64,000 bases of DNA from Flavobacteriales bacterium (GTDB taxonomy: Bacteria; Bacteroidota; Bacteroidia; CAIKAF01): positions 36,352 to 100,351 of the forward strand of contig JANWWQ010000003.1 of the NCBI GenBank assembly GCA_025055635.1. Direction: 5' to 3'. The stretch's first letter is position 1, and each line of letters starts with the position of its first letter. The position numbers and the translations under genes were made by a program. This document shows positions 17,081 through 27,324 of the stretch, in pieces. Under the pieces are notes generated by a model. It was not told the DNA's origin. It worked only from the letters and a program-made list of their open reading frames with translations, and ran no database searches.

Positions 17081-18271
17081 ATGCACCGATTGGAAAAACT
17101 ATTTTTGGAGCATTTGGCCCCCACAAGTCCAGAGCCTTTAGGCCTTACTGTATCCAGAGCCAGAGGTGCCTACATTTTTGATTTAAAAAACAAAAGATAC
17201 ATTGACTTAATCGCCGGTATCTCGGTGGGTGTGGCAGGCCACAGCCATCCGCGAATCTTAAGGGCCTTGCGCAAACAAATGAAACGTCACTTGCATGTGA
17301 TGGTGTATGGCGAATTTGTGCAAAGACCCCAAGTAAAACTGGCGGAACGGCTGCTGCGGTATACGGAGGCTCCTATAGATTGTGTATATTTTGTGAATTC
17401 AGGAGCAGAAGCCACTGAACTGGCCATGAAGTTGGCAAAGAAAGCTACTGGGCGACCCCATTTTGTGGCTTTCCGGGGTGGTTATCATGGCAGCACACAG
17501 GGAGCACTCTCCCTTATGGCTGAGGAAAAGTGGCGCTTTCCCTTTAGTCCCCTGTTACCGGGTATAGCTTACCTACCCTTCAATGAGATAGAAGCCCTTA
17601 AAACTATTGACCAAAGTACGGCTGCCGTATTTGTAGAGGTGATTCAGGCTGAGACAGGTGCATCGCCAGCCCGACCAGAATTCCTGAAAGCACTTCGGGA
17701 CCGCTGCGATGCCACGGGTGCTTTGCTGGTGGTAGATGAGATTCAGACGGGCCTGGGGCGTACCGGCAAGTTCTGGAGCCACTCCTGGTATGGGCTACGT
17801 CCCGATATCATTCTTTCGGCTAAAGCCTTGGGTGGAGGCCTTCCCCTTGGAGCGGTGCTGGCTTCAAGACACTTATTCAAAATCTTGGCCAACCATCCCC
17901 CTTTGGGCCACATAACCACCTTTGGGGGAAATCCACTTAGTTGCGCAGCTGCTTTAGGAATGTTGGAAGTTTTGGAAAAAGAAAACCTTTGTGCTCAAGC
18001 CATAGAAAAAGAAAAAATAATACGCGAGACTTTAGTGCATCCTCAGGTTGCAGAAGTTCGGGGAAGAGGTTTGCTTCTGGCCCTCGTTTTGAGACAAAAA
18101 GGTGCCGCACCTCGCCTAGCCCGACAATGCCTAGAAGCTGGTGTTATGACCGACTGGTTCCTGTTTAGTGAGGATGCTCTAAGAATTGCACCACCGCTTA
18201 ATATTCCTGAAAAGGTGCTTCAAAAGGCACTTAACATTCTTTTAAAAGTTATTGAGAAAGAGGCTAAATGA
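17081..18271 (+). CDS. Class III PLP-dependent aminotransferase (acetylornithine/ornithine-type)
   Basis: This 396-residue fold-type I aminotransferase resembles acetylornithine and ornithine aminotransferases. It shows VNSGAEATELAMKLAKKATG near 100, GGYHGSTQGALS for PLP phosphate contact, LVVDEIQTGLGRTGKFW with the conserved Asp, and the Schiff-base lysine in SAKALGGGLPLGAV. No arginine-biosynthesis gene is nearby, so the substrate is uncertain. The track begins 24 codons earlier inside the SPOR gene; ATG 17081 matches the normal N-terminus. Confidence 0.88.
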   Translation: MHRLEKLFLEHLAPTSPEPLGLTVSRARGAYIFDLKNKRYIDLIAGISVGVAGHSHPRILRALRKQMKRHLHVMVYGEFVQRPQVKLAERLLRYTEAPIDCVYFVNSGAEATELAMKLAKKATGRPHFVAFRGGYHGSTQGALSLMAEEKWRFPFSPLLPGIAYLPFNEIEALKTIDQSTAAVFVEVIQAETGASPARPEFLKALRDRCDATGALLVVDEIQTGLGRTGKFWSHSWYGLRPDIILSAKALGGGLPLGAVLASRHLFKILANHPPLGHITTFGGNPLSCAAALGMLEVLEKENLCAQAIEKEKIIRETLVHPQVAEVRGRGLLLALVLRQKGAAPRLARQCLEAGVMTDWFLFSEDALRIAPPLNIPEKVLQKALNILLKVIEKEAK

Positions 18272-18588
18272 TAACATAGGGCCAATTATTCTTTTGGATG
18301 TAGTAAGTGAGATAATCTTGATTTAAAAAAGACGGTGCAAAGCTGCGACTGGAATCCATAATGTTAAAAAAGGAGACATTTTTGTAAACGACTCTCGAAA
18401 AATCTAAAAAATCAGGTCAGCGGAGACGATGATCAAATTCCTCTCAGGTGTAATTAGCGATTACTGGGATAACCATAGTTTCCTGGTTCACCCCAAAAAA
18501 GTAAAAAGTTTGTAAAAACCTGTTAGTACACTTTGAGGAAAAAGACATTTTTTATTTATTTTGCCATATAAATCTGATTATAAAAGTT
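18272..18588. other. Intergenic region upstream of porE
   Basis: This AT-rich region holds the porE promoter near its right end. A 28-codon frame at 18429-18515 (plus) has a GGAG upstream but no other support. No RNA gene or repeat was seen. Confidence 0.5.
18532..18563 (+). promoter_or_regulatory. Candidate -33/-7 promoter of porE
   Basis: TTTG at 18532-18535 is followed after 20 bases by TTATTTTG (18556-18563), one mismatch from TAnnTTTG. The spacing is close to the Bacteroidota -33/-7 arrangement. The ATG lies 25 bases further on. Confidence 0.5.
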
Positions 18589-21186
18589 ATGATACGCCTT
18601 GTATGTCTTCCCTTCCTAATTGGAGTAGTGACGTGCAAAGTGTTACAGGGTCAAAACGTGGAGTTCAAAAAACAGAACTTTCCCAACGACCCTGAAGGGT
18701 TTCGTAAAGCCTATGAGGCCCTAACTAAAGGTGATCAAGAGCTTTCCCTGGGGCCCAGCGGATTTCAGAGGGCATTGAATTATTATCTGGAGGCGTATCG
18801 TTTCAATCCTAACAATGCCGACCTGAATTACAAGTTGGGAGTTATCTACAATGCCATGGGATTTAAAGGGGAGGCCGCCGATTACTTTGACAGAGCAGGC
18901 CAGCTGGATAACAAGTATAAAAAAGAAGCCAGTAAGCTCACTGCAGAGCTGCTGCACCTGGACATGCAGTGGGACAGGGCCATCGCCGCCTATTCTGAAT
19001 ACATTTCTACACTGGAAGCTGAAAAAGCATCCACCAAGGACAAGGCCCGCATCAGGGAAATTGAACAAGAAATTTTTTCGCTACGTCACGCCATAAGGCA
19101 ATGTCAGAACGGGATGGAAATCTGTAAGGACACTATTCCTGTGGCTATCATGAATCTGGGGCGCAATGTGAATTCACGATACCCAGACTTTTCGGGGGTA
19201 ATGGTGGGTAATTTTGATAAAATTTATTTCACCTCCCGTCGTCCCAATACCACCGGCGGTGGCATTCCTCCGGGAGACGTCTATTACTTTGAGGATATTT
19301 ATTATGTTTTTAAGGATTCTTCAGGAAATTATGTGTCAGCTAGGCAGGTGCCCGGAAAAATTAATACCCCTAACCATGATGCCACAGTAGCTATTACGCC
19401 CGATGAAAAAAAGATGATTATTGTAAGACCCAAAAGTGCCACTGACTCTGATTTGTTTGAAGCCACCTTTGACGGTAAAGAGTGGTCGGATGCCAGGCCG
19501 ATGGAAGGAATTAACTCCAAATATAGAGAAACGCACGCCACTTATTTGCCTAATGGCAAACTGTTATTCGTGTCAAACGATCCTGAGAAAGGGGCTCGCG
19601 GGCTGGATATCTTCATTGCCGAATACGATAACGCACAAGGCAAATGGGTTAACCCCCGCTTGGTCAATGAACTTAATACAGAATTCAATGAAGATGGTGT
19701 GTTTATGGCACCAGATGGTGTCACCCTCTACTTTACCTCAGAAGGTCATAATTCAATGGGTGGATACGATTTTTTCAAATCTACCCTTAACCCCGACGGT
19801 ACCTTTTCAAAGCCTCAAAATTTAGGATACCCCATCAACTCTCCAGGAAACGACGTATTTATTGTAGTTACTGCAGACGGAAAAAATGCTCTTTTTGATA
19901 GCAATAGAAAAGGAGGTTTTGGAGAAAAGGATTTGTATAGAATGACATTCCTTGAAAAACTAGACATGGTATTATTTGGGACGGTTTATGATACCAAAAC
20001 AAAAAAAGTGATTCCAAATGCAGTTGTTAGAATTACCGACATGAGTGATAATAGGCCTGTAACGTTGTCTCCAAAAGCTGAGCCTGGTAATTATTTTACC
20101 TCAGATGTGAAGGTATCAAAACTTTACAAGGCTTCCGTGACAGCAGCAGGATATCAATCTTATGAAGAAGTATTTAAGACCGTACTCACCAATTTAGATA
20201 GCCTTCAGATGAGAAAGGACTTTTATCTGGAAAAAGCTGTGGTACTAACCCTGCGCGGAAGTGTTATAGATATAAATACAAAACAGAAAGTACCTGCTAA
20301 AGTAGAACTTGTGCGTACCAATGCAGACGAACGATTGACCCTAAATTCCGATGAGGTGAGAGGATACAGCACCAGTACAACCAATGGTGCTGCCTATAAT
20401 GCTCGCGTAGTGGCAGAGGGTTATCAACCCGTATCAGAATCATTCATAGTGAATTTAAGCGGTGATCAAACTGTTTTTGAGAAAAATTTTTATGTATCAA
20501 AGCGTACCGAGGCTCGAAGCTTACGCGTTATTGGGCGTATTGTAGATTGTACTACTCGTGAAAAACTCAATGGTACAATACAAATTTTAGATGCTAAAGG
20601 GCAAGTACTTCAGTCACTGAAATCCACCGCTGCTGAGGGATTTGCTTCAAAGGAGTTGAAAACCAACACTCCTTATTTTGCTGTCGTAAAGGCCGATGGC
20701 TACAACGATAGAGAGGAGCGATTTGAAATAATAGCTGCTGAGGATCAGACTGAGTATGAAAAAGAGTTTTGCCTTGAGAAGCCTTTTTCGCAGAAAAAAC
20801 TTGCTATAAAAAATATCTATTTTGATTTTGATAAATATAATCTTCGCCCTGACGCCCTCAAAGAAATTCAAAATGTTTTGAGGATTTTACAAGAAGAACC
20901 CACTGCGAAAGTAGAAATCTTTGCCCACTGTGATATCATTGGTACTTACGAATATAATGTTCAATTATCATTAAATCGGGCTCTCACCGTATACAACTGG
21001 TTGTACGAGCATGGCATATCCAAGGACAGAATGCGGTATAGCTACTACAGTTTCTCCAAGCCAGCAGCCCCAAATTTTACCCCCGAGGGAAAGGATAATC
21101 CGCAAGGAAGGGCCTTAAACCGGAGGGTGGAATTTCGGATCTATGATTTGTCAACGGGTCAGGAATTAGACACAAGAAAGAAATAA
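18589..21186 (+). CDS. porE: PorE-like T9SS protein (TPR - PD40 - carboxypeptidase-regulatory - OmpA)
   Basis: The domain order matches PorE, a T9SS component thought to anchor the machine to peptidoglycan. A signal peptide is followed by TPR helices (about 40-160: ALNYYLEAYRFNPNNADLNY, GEAADYFDRAGQLD). PD40/WD40-like beta-propeller strands span about 190-450 (KIYFTSRRP, GVTLYFTSEGHNSMGGYDFF, NALFDSNRKGGFGEKDLY). Three carboxypeptidase-regulatory-like beta domains span about 460-730 (VFGT-like VLFGTVYDTKTKKVIPNAVV). A C-terminal OmpA domain shows IYFDFDKYNLRPDA and GRALNRRVEFRI. Length is 865. It is monocistronic and convergent with recG. With sprA at the left edge, it shows that the cell has a T9SS. 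Confidence 0.85.
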   Translation: MIRLVCLPFLIGVVTCKVLQGQNVEFKKQNFPNDPEGFRKAYEALTKGDQELSLGPSGFQRALNYYLEAYRFNPNNADLNYKLGVIYNAMGFKGEAADYFDRAGQLDNKYKKEASKLTAELLHLDMQWDRAIAAYSEYISTLEAEKASTKDKARIREIEQEIFSLRHAIRQCQNGMEICKDTIPVAIMNLGRNVNSRYPDFSGVMVGNFDKIYFTSRRPNTTGGGIPPGDVYYFEDIYYVFKDSSGNYVSARQVPGKINTPNHDATVAITPDEKKMIIVRPKSATDSDLFEATFDGKEWSDARPMEGINSKYRETHATYLPNGKLLFVSNDPEKGARGLDIFIAEYDNAQGKWVNPRLVNELNTEFNEDGVFMAPDGVTLYFTSEGHNSMGGYDFFKSTLNPDGTFSKPQNLGYPINSPGNDVFIVVTADGKNALFDSNRKGGFGEKDLYRMTFLEKLDMVLFGTVYDTKTKKVIPNAVVRITDMSDNRPVTLSPKAEPGNYFTSDVKVSKLYKASVTAAGYQSYEEVFKTVLTNLDSLQMRKDFYLEKAVVLTLRGSVIDINTKQKVPAKVELVRTNADERLTLNSDEVRGYSTSTTNGAAYNARVVAEGYQPVSESFIVNLSGDQTVFEKNFYVSKRTEARSLRVIGRIVDCTTREKLNGTIQILDAKGQVLQSLKSTAAEGFASKELKTNTPYFAVVKADGYNDREERFEIIAAEDQTEYEKEFCLEKPFSQKKLAIKNIYFDFDKYNLRPDALKEIQNVLRILQEEPTAKVEIFAHCDIIGTYEYNVQLSLNRALTVYNWLYEHGISKDRMRYSYYSFSKPAAPNFTPEGKDNPQGRALNRRVEFRIYDLSTGQELDTRKK

Positions 21187-21229
21187 CTTAACGATTGTTG
21201 TCTTTTAGAAATTAATCTGGAAAATAAAA

Positions 21230-23332
21230 TTAAGCAATTTGACGCCAGAAGCTTTCTGACTTTTTAAGAGAGTTTAAGGTACTTTTGATAGGTTCATGCA
21301 AGGGACTTACCAGAAAAGGATCACCCTCCAAGACCTGACGGGCTGCCCTGTCTGCTTGCTGAAGGACGTGCACATCTTTGCTTAGGTCTGCTAAACGAAA
21401 GCGCATATTTCCACTCTGGCGGGTACCTTCTAAATCTCCAGCCCCTCGCAGACGAAGGTCTTCTTCTGCGATGCGGAAACCATCTTGGGTGGACACCATT
21501 ACTTGTAAGCGGGCCCGACCCTCTGCACTAATATTGGGGCTTGCCAAAAGAATGCAGTATGATTGTTCAGCTCCTCTGCCCACGCGGCCCCTTAGCTGGT
21601 GAAGCTGCGCCAGCCCGAAACGCTCCGCATGCTCAATGACCATCACGGAGGCGTTGGGAACATTGACACCCACTTCAATGACTGTGGTGGCGACTAGAAT
21701 TTGGGCTTCACCTCTAGCAAAGCGTTGCATGGCTTGTTCTTTTTCAGCCTGATTCATGCGCCCATGCAACATCTCCACTGACCATTGCGGGAAGCTTTTC
21801 TTCACCTGTTCATAGCCCTTTAATAGAGGGGTATAATCCAGCTTTTCAGACTCTTCAATCAACGGAAATACCCAATAGACCTGACGGCCTTTAGCCAATT
21901 CTCCTTGTACAAGGTGAAGGAGCTGGGAATGTTGTGAAGGCAACAACAAACGGGTGATGACTGGTTTCCGACCGGGCGGTAATTCGTCCAGAACGCTCAC
22001 ATCCAGGTCGCCATAGATAGTAAGGGCCAGCGTACGGGGAATGGGTGTGGCCGTCATGATCAGTACATGGGGTGGTACAACATTTTTCTGCCACATCTTG
22101 CCCCTTTGTGCCACTCCAAATCGGTGCTGCTCATCAATCACGGCGAGAGCGAGGTTGCGGAATTTTACGTCTTCTTCTAGAAGGGCGTGGGTGCCTACCA
22201 CTATAGGCAGTCGACCATCCCTCAAAGAGGTAAGGATGTCCTGGCGCTGATTCCGGGGGGTGGAACCCGTCAACAATGCCACCGGGACCCGCAAAGGTTT
22301 CAGATAGTCGCTAATGGCGTAGTAATGCTGTTGGGCAAGTATTTCGGTTGGTGCCATCATAGCAGCTTGGAAGCCTGCGTCCACCACACTGAGCATGCTC
22401 AGGAGGGCCACAATAGTCTTTCCGCTTCCTACATCTCCTTGCAACAGGCGACTCATCTGACGGCCGCTGGCCATGTCCTCGCGAATCTCGCGCAGGACAC
22501 GAATTTGAGCCCCGGTAAGAGGAAAAGGTAAATGGTGTTGGTAAAATTCCTTCACCAGGCGGTTAGTCCGGGGCACTTCCAGGCCCGGATTTTCTCGTTT
22601 TCGCCCCAGGTTGAGTTGCAACAACTGAAGCCTGAGGAAAAATAGCTCTTCAAATTTGAGGCGGAAGAGCGCCTTTTTCAATTCAGCCTCCGAGGATGGA
22701 AAATGTATCTGACAAAGTGCATGATGCCGGCTGCACAGTTTGTATTCGGACAATATATCCTCACTAAGAGTTTCACTAAATGTAAAGGGGATATTCTCCA
22801 TTAATTGCCGCATTATGTCTTCAATTGCCCGACTGTCCAGCCCTGCCTTTTTCATCTTTTCAGTTGTGGTGTAAAGGGGAACAAGTCCCACACGCCGGCT
22901 TTCGGTACCCCCTGAAATGCGTTCCATTTCTGGATGGGCAATACTGAAATGGCGGCCCAACTTCATCAAACGACCAAATACCAAATATTCGGCGCCGGCA
23001 ATTAAACTTTTTCTAATGTACCTAATTCCCTGGAACCAGGTGAGTTCCACTGAACCAGTGTGATCTGTGAGAGTGGCTGAGAGCCGGCGGTGAGGTCCCC
23101 TTTCTACTAGACGGATGTCAGAAATGCGGCCCCGCAGTTGGGCAAAAGGCTGACCTTCCTGCAGAGTGGCGGCCAGGTCAATACGGGTCCGGTCAAGGTG
23201 CCTGTAAGGGAAATACATCAAAAGGTCGCCGGCTGTGAACACGGAAACTTCCTCTCGCAATAGCTGGGCGCGGCGCGGCCCCACCCCTTTCACATACTCT
23301 ACCGGCATTAGCCACCAACGTCGCTCATCCAT
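21230..23332 (-). CDS. recG: ATP-dependent DNA helicase RecG
   Basis: RecG remodels stalled replication forks and branched DNA. The 700 residues show the wedge domain (YVKGVGPRRAQLL, then the OB fold), Walker A LLQGDVGSGKT, the DEQH box (AVIDEQHRFGV), TATPIPRTL, and motifs V/VI (VATTVIEVGVNVPNASVMV, QLRGRVGRG). I start at ATG 23332; the track's TTG start belongs to a TAATTTTG -7 box nine bases upstream. It converges with porE, with 43 bases between the stops. Confidence 0.96.
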   Translation of the reverse strand: MDERRWWLMPVEYVKGVGPRRAQLLREEVSVFTAGDLLMYFPYRHLDRTRIDLAATLQEGQPFAQLRGRISDIRLVERGPHRRLSATLTDHTGSVELTWFQGIRYIRKSLIAGAEYLVFGRLMKLGRHFSIAHPEMERISGGTESRRVGLVPLYTTTEKMKKAGLDSRAIEDIMRQLMENIPFTFSETLSEDILSEYKLCSRHHALCQIHFPSSEAELKKALFRLKFEELFFLRLQLLQLNLGRKRENPGLEVPRTNRLVKEFYQHHLPFPLTGAQIRVLREIREDMASGRQMSRLLQGDVGSGKTIVALLSMLSVVDAGFQAAMMAPTEILAQQHYYAISDYLKPLRVPVALLTGSTPRNQRQDILTSLRDGRLPIVVGTHALLEEDVKFRNLALAVIDEQHRFGVAQRGKMWQKNVVPPHVLIMTATPIPRTLALTIYGDLDVSVLDELPPGRKPVITRLLLPSQHSQLLHLVQGELAKGRQVYWVFPLIEESEKLDYTPLLKGYEQVKKSFPQWSVEMLHGRMNQAEKEQAMQRFARGEAQILVATTVIEVGVNVPNASVMVIEHAERFGLAQLHQLRGRVGRGAEQSYCILLASPNISAEGRARLQVMVSTQDGFRIAEEDLRLRGAGDLEGTRQSGNMRFRLADLSKDVHVLQQADRAARQVLEGDPFLVSPLHEPIKSTLNSLKKSESFWRQIA

Positions 23333-23341
23333 CTTGCCGCT

Positions 23342-23349
23342 CAAAATTA
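23342..23349 (-). promoter_or_regulatory. -7 box placing the recG transcript start next to its ATG
   Basis: The minus strand reads TAATTTTG, ending nine bases before the recG ATG. Transcription starting about five bases after the box would leave a leader of about four bases. Confidence 0.5.
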
Positions 23350-23439
23350 CCTGAACCTCAGCCTTTCAGGGATTTTGAAGGATCCGAGCGTAAGGGGTTT
23401 CTCTTACATAGAAAAGGACGCTAAAAGGTGTGAAATTCC

Positions 23440-23802
23440 TTACTGCGGCTTCAGTTTTTCGTTGACCAGATGGCGGAGACGATCGCGGGTGGTTTTTTTC
23501 TGTATGTTTTCCAAGAAGGCCTTTTCCATATCCACGCCCATTTGATTAGCCAGGCATAGGAGCACCCAGAGGATATCAGCCAGTTCATCAGATAGAGAAA
23601 CGTGGCCTTCGCCTGGTTTAGTTGACTGTTCACCGAATCTACGGGCCATGAGGCGGGCCAATTCCCCAACCTCCTCCATTAGAAGAGCTAAGTTGGTCAA
23701 TTCACTGAAGTATCGTACGCCGTATGTTCGGATCCAGTGATCTACCTGTTGCTGAGCTTCACGCAACGAAAGGACATGATCTGAATGAGAAGGAGCCTCC
23801 AC
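23440..23802 (-). CDS. MazG-like nucleotide pyrophosphohydrolase (short form)
   Basis: This 120-residue all-alpha NTP pyrophosphohydrolase has the EExxE...ExxD metal motif: LLMEEVGELARLMARR, then LSDELADILWVLLCLAN. This short single-domain form resembles the phage/RS21-C6-type MazG rather than full-length MazG, which is present separately at 27435. It uses a GTG start directly after the bacilliredoxin stop (TAAGTG), so the two are cotranscribed and perhaps coupled. Confidence 0.85.
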   Translation of the reverse strand: MEAPSHSDHVLSLREAQQQVDHWIRTYGVRYFSELTNLALLMEEVGELARLMARRFGEQSTKPGEGHVSLSDELADILWVLLCLANQMGVDMEKAFLENIQKKTTRDRLRHLVNEKLKPQ

Positions 23803-24216
23803 TTAACAATACTGGTCGTACAGGGCCTTTAAATGTTGGGCAATCATCTCTGGGGAACGCCCCTCAATCATATGGCGTTCAATCATGTGCAGCAACTCAC
23901 CGTCTTTCAGGAGGGCAATACTGGGTGATGACGGTGGATAAGGCAATAGGTAACGACGTGCTGCCGCGGTGGCCTCTTTATCTACACCCGCAAATACGGT
24001 GATGAGATGATCAGGCCTCTTAGGGTGGTTGAGGGACATAATAACACCTGGCCGAGCAGAGCCTGCCGCACATCCACAAACACTGTTTATAACCAAAAGT
24101 ACCGTCCCTCGCTGTGTTCGAAAAAATTCGTCTACTTCTTCGGCTGTTTCCAGTGAAATAAATTGATGATCAGTAAGCTGGTTCTTAAAAGGTATTACAA
24201 GTTCGGGCGGATACAT
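23803..24216 (-). CDS. BrxA/BrxB-type bacilliredoxin
   Basis: This 137-residue thioredoxin-fold protein of the YphP/YqiW family removes bacillithiol from mixed disulfides. The redox motif is the family's CGC in VINSVCGCAAGSARPG (residues near 47-49), and ITVFAGVDKEATAAARRY also matches the family. It implies that bacillithiol is made in this cell; no biosynthesis gene is in the window. It is divergent from the M16 peptidase gene and directly upstream of the MazG-like gene. Confidence 0.92.
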   Translation of the reverse strand: MYPPELVIPFKNQLTDHQFISLETAEEVDEFFRTQRGTVLLVINSVCGCAAGSARPGVIMSLNHPKRPDHLITVFAGVDKEATAAARRYLLPYPPSSPSIALLKDGELLHMIERHMIEGRSPEMIAQHLKALYDQYC

Positions 24217-24241
24217 TTTATTTTAATGATTTTTAAAAAGT

Positions 24242-24249
24242 TAATTTTG
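24242..24249 (+). promoter_or_regulatory. -7 promoter box for the M16 peptidase gene
   Basis: TAATTTTG lies 33 bases before the ATG. The intergenic space to the divergent bacilliredoxin gene is only 66 bases. Confidence 0.5.
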
Positions 24250-24282
24250 CCAATTTTCTTGCAAAATTAATAAGGGGTAACT

Positions 24283-27200
24283 ATGAAAATGCTTACACAA
24301 AATTTTTGTTTTACCCTGGGGATGAGTTTTCTGCTTTTCCTTTGGCCTGCCTATACAAGGAGTCAGAAAGGTGATCGTTATGCGCTTGTGGAAACGGTGG
24401 GGCCCGCCCCAGGCACCATAAATATCCCTTATAAAAAATACAAATTTTCCAATGGACTTACCTTATTGGTCCATGAAGACCACAGTGACCCTGTTGTGTA
24501 CGTAGATGTCACGTACCATGTGGGCTCAGGGCGTGAGATTTATGGGCGAAGTGGCTTTGCCCATTTTTTTGAGCACATGATGTTTCAAGGCTCCGAACAT
24601 GTGGGCGATGAGGAACATTTCAGAATTATTACGGAGGCCGGAGGCACTCTGAACGGCACAACCAACACTGACCGTACCAACTACTTCGAGACAATACCTT
24701 CCAACCAGTTGGAAGTGGCCTTATGGCTGGAAAGCGACCGAATGGGATGGTTCCTGGATGCTGTGACGCCCGAAAAGTTTGAAGTGCAAAGGGCCACGGT
24801 GAAAAATGAGCGCGGCCAGAATTATGACAATGCCCCGTATGGCCTGGTGGGCGAAAAGCTGCGCGAAGGATTGTATCCGTTCAATCATCCTTATTCCTGG
24901 AGCACCATTGGGTATATTGAGGACTTGAATGCTGCCACACTGGATGATTTGAAGCGATTCTTTCTGCGCTGGTATGGACCCAACAACGCCATCCTGACCG
25001 TGGCCGGTGACGTCCAGGCCGATCAGGTAGCAGCCCTCGTGGATAAATACTTTAGCGACATCCCCTCTGGTCCGCTGGTTTCAGCCCCTGCTCCTCAACC
25101 TGTGAGGTTGGAAAAAGATAGATTCATTTCTTATGAGGACAATGTCAAGATGCCTCTCATCAAACTGGTGTGGCCCACCGTAGACCAGACCCATCCCGAT
25201 GCTCTGGCACTAGATGCCGTAGCTTTTGCTCTTGGTCATGGAAAAAGTTCACCCCTGTATCAAAAACTGGTGAAGACCCAGATGGCTCAATCAGTATTAG
25301 CCAACCACCCCACTTTTGAATTGACGGGCCATCTGGAGGCTACGGTGTATGCTCTGCCCGGACAAAGCTTGGAGAAAATCAGAAATACCGTCCTGGAATG
25401 TCTGAAAGAATTAGCTGCAAAAGGAATTTCAGAAGAGGTACTCAAAAGATTTAAAAGCATCACTGAAGCCCAGGTACTTAATAGTTTGCGAACCGTTCAG
25501 GGAAAGGGCAGCAGGTTGGCCTACTATGCCACATTCTTTCCCACACCGGATTATCTGCCTCGGTACCTGAAAGCTTTACAGGAACTCACCGTACTCCAGG
25601 TCAATGGAGCGATGAAAAAATATATTTTAGATAAGCCTTGTCTTACGGTAAGCTGCGTGCCCAAAGGACAAAGCGCTCAATTGCCTGCCCCTGACAATGT
25701 GAGCCGGCCAACGCCTCCGCCGGACTTCAAGCCTGATTTAAAAGAGTATAACAATCTCACCTATAGCAAACCAAAATCTTCGATTGACAGAAGTAGAAAA
25801 CCCACGCCGGGACCTTCTCCCGTCGTTAATAGTCCTGATTTCACCGTTAAAACTTCTCCTAAAGAAGTCTCCTTTGTGGTAACTCCCTACAATGAATTAC
25901 CAGTTACAGACATTCTGGTCAGTATTTTGGGAGGGTATGCTAAGGACATAGCTTCCAAAGCCGGAGTTACTGCTTTGATGGCTTCCCTTATGCGCGAATC
26001 CACCCAAAATTTTACGGCCGAGGCTTTATCCGATCGGTTGGAGTTATTGGGCTGTTCTTTGGAAGTGTCCGGAGAAAGAGATGAGGTAAACGTAGCCCTT
26101 TCCTGTCCAAACCGCAATCTGGACAAAGGAATAAACCTTTTAAAAGAGGTGCTTTTTTATCCCCAATTTAAGGAAGACGAATTCAAGCGAGCCCGCGACA
26201 GACAACTACAAAGCCTGCGCAACCAGAGCGTCAATGCCCGTAGCATAGCCCATTATGTAATGTGCAAAAAAAGCTATGTGCCCACTTTGGCTGCCTCTCT
26301 GCCGGACTTGGGCACCGAAGAAACTCTCTCCAGCCTCACTGTGGAAGATATAAAGGCGCGCCATAGAATGCTGCTCATGCAACCCGATTTGGTAACTGTG
26401 GCTGTAGTAGGCGCTATCAATGCTGAAGAGGTGCCTGAAAAACTAGGTTTTTTGTGGAACTGGGAATCCCCTTACCCCCTTCTGGAAAAGCCCAAAATTC
26501 CGGAGCCCGATTTTGATGCCTTTCCTTCAGGAAAGGCCCCCCCTCCTGGAAGCGAACAAACTAAAGAAGAACTTCCTCCAGACATAAAAGAAAAAATTGT
26601 TCAAATAAGAAGGTTATTCGCCCCTCCAAAGTCTCCTCCAATTTTATTCAATCCCCAAGAAAAAACTACCATCTTTTTTGCCCATAAGGAAAATGCCCCT
26701 CAGTCGCATATTCTGGTGGCAATGAAAGGTGTCATGTACCATCCGCTGGCTGAAAGCTTTTTGTGCAGAATCATCAATTTTCCGCTGGGAGGCGGATTCA
26801 ATAGCCGACTCAATCAAAATTTACGGGAAAAAAGAGGCTATACGTATGGAATCAGATCTTCTTTTTCTACAACCCGCTATAATGATGTATGGACCTGTGC
26901 GGCAGCTGTTAAAAAAGAGGCTACCGACACAGCGCTGTTGGAAATATTGAGGGAAATCAAAGAATACGCCGAAAAAGGTATGACTCCTGAAGAACATGAA
27001 TTCACCAAGAAAGCGCTTCTTCTCAGTGACGCTCTTAAATATGAATCTCCAGCCCAGAAGGCTTCTTACCTAAAAATGATCTCTGAATTTGGATTTGTAA
27101 AAGATATCCCTCAAAGGCAAAAAGAACTTTTAGAACGGGTGACTTTGCTGCAACTGAATGAAAAAGCCCGCATGCATTTTGCAGATAAACCTTTTACCAT

Positions 27201-27312
27201 CGTGGTTGTAGGCGATGGTCCCACCGTACTGCCTAAACTCCAGAAACTAGGGTATCCCGTGGTGGAGGTGGATGCTTTTGGAAATGATCTTCGGGCCAAA
27301 TCTAAAAATTAA
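24283..27312 (+). CDS. Periplasmic M16 (pitrilysin-type) zinc peptidase, two-domain
   Basis: This exported metallopeptidase of 1009 residues has a signal peptide (FTLGMSFLLFLWPAYTRSQ). The first M16 unit carries the inverted zinc motif FAHFFEHMMFQGSEH with a distal glutamate in TVKNERGQNYDN. A second M16 unit (from about 545) lacks HxxEH, as usual in fused M16 proteins, where one half is catalytic and the other closes the chamber. The linker near 470-530 is Pro-rich. The C-terminal part has NFPLGGGFNSRLNQNLREKR, the substrate-clamping R/Y region. It probably degrades small peptides in the periplasm. Confidence 0.93.
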   Translation: MKMLTQNFCFTLGMSFLLFLWPAYTRSQKGDRYALVETVGPAPGTINIPYKKYKFSNGLTLLVHEDHSDPVVYVDVTYHVGSGREIYGRSGFAHFFEHMMFQGSEHVGDEEHFRIITEAGGTLNGTTNTDRTNYFETIPSNQLEVALWLESDRMGWFLDAVTPEKFEVQRATVKNERGQNYDNAPYGLVGEKLREGLYPFNHPYSWSTIGYIEDLNAATLDDLKRFFLRWYGPNNAILTVAGDVQADQVAALVDKYFSDIPSGPLVSAPAPQPVRLEKDRFISYEDNVKMPLIKLVWPTVDQTHPDALALDAVAFALGHGKSSPLYQKLVKTQMAQSVLANHPTFELTGHLEATVYALPGQSLEKIRNTVLECLKELAAKGISEEVLKRFKSITEAQVLNSLRTVQGKGSRLAYYATFFPTPDYLPRYLKALQELTVLQVNGAMKKYILDKPCLTVSCVPKGQSAQLPAPDNVSRPTPPPDFKPDLKEYNNLTYSKPKSSIDRSRKPTPGPSPVVNSPDFTVKTSPKEVSFVVTPYNELPVTDILVSILGGYAKDIASKAGVTALMASLMRESTQNFTAEALSDRLELLGCSLEVSGERDEVNVALSCPNRNLDKGINLLKEVLFYPQFKEDEFKRARDRQLQSLRNQSVNARSIAHYVMCKKSYVPTLAASLPDLGTEETLSSLTVEDIKARHRMLLMQPDLVTVAVVGAINAEEVPEKLGFLWNWESPYPLLEKPKIPEPDFDAFPSGKAPPPGSEQTKEELPPDIKEKIVQIRRLFAPPKSPPILFNPQEKTTIFFAHKENAPQSHILVAMKGVMYHPLAESFLCRIINFPLGGGFNSRLNQNLREKRGYTYGIRSSFSTTRYNDVWTCAAAVKKEATDTALLEILREIKEYAEKGMTPEEHEFTKKALLLSDALKYESPAQKASYLKMISEFGFVKDIPQRQKELLERVTLLQLNEKARMHFADKPFTIVVVGDGPTVLPKLQKLGYPVVEVDAFGNDLRAKSKN

Positions 27313-27324
27313 AAAGGTACCCAT

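Noticed and set aside
18429-18515. 28-codon plus-strand ORF upstream of porE
   Set aside because: A GGAG precedes the ATG, but length and AT-rich context make chance likely; it overlaps nothing conserved.
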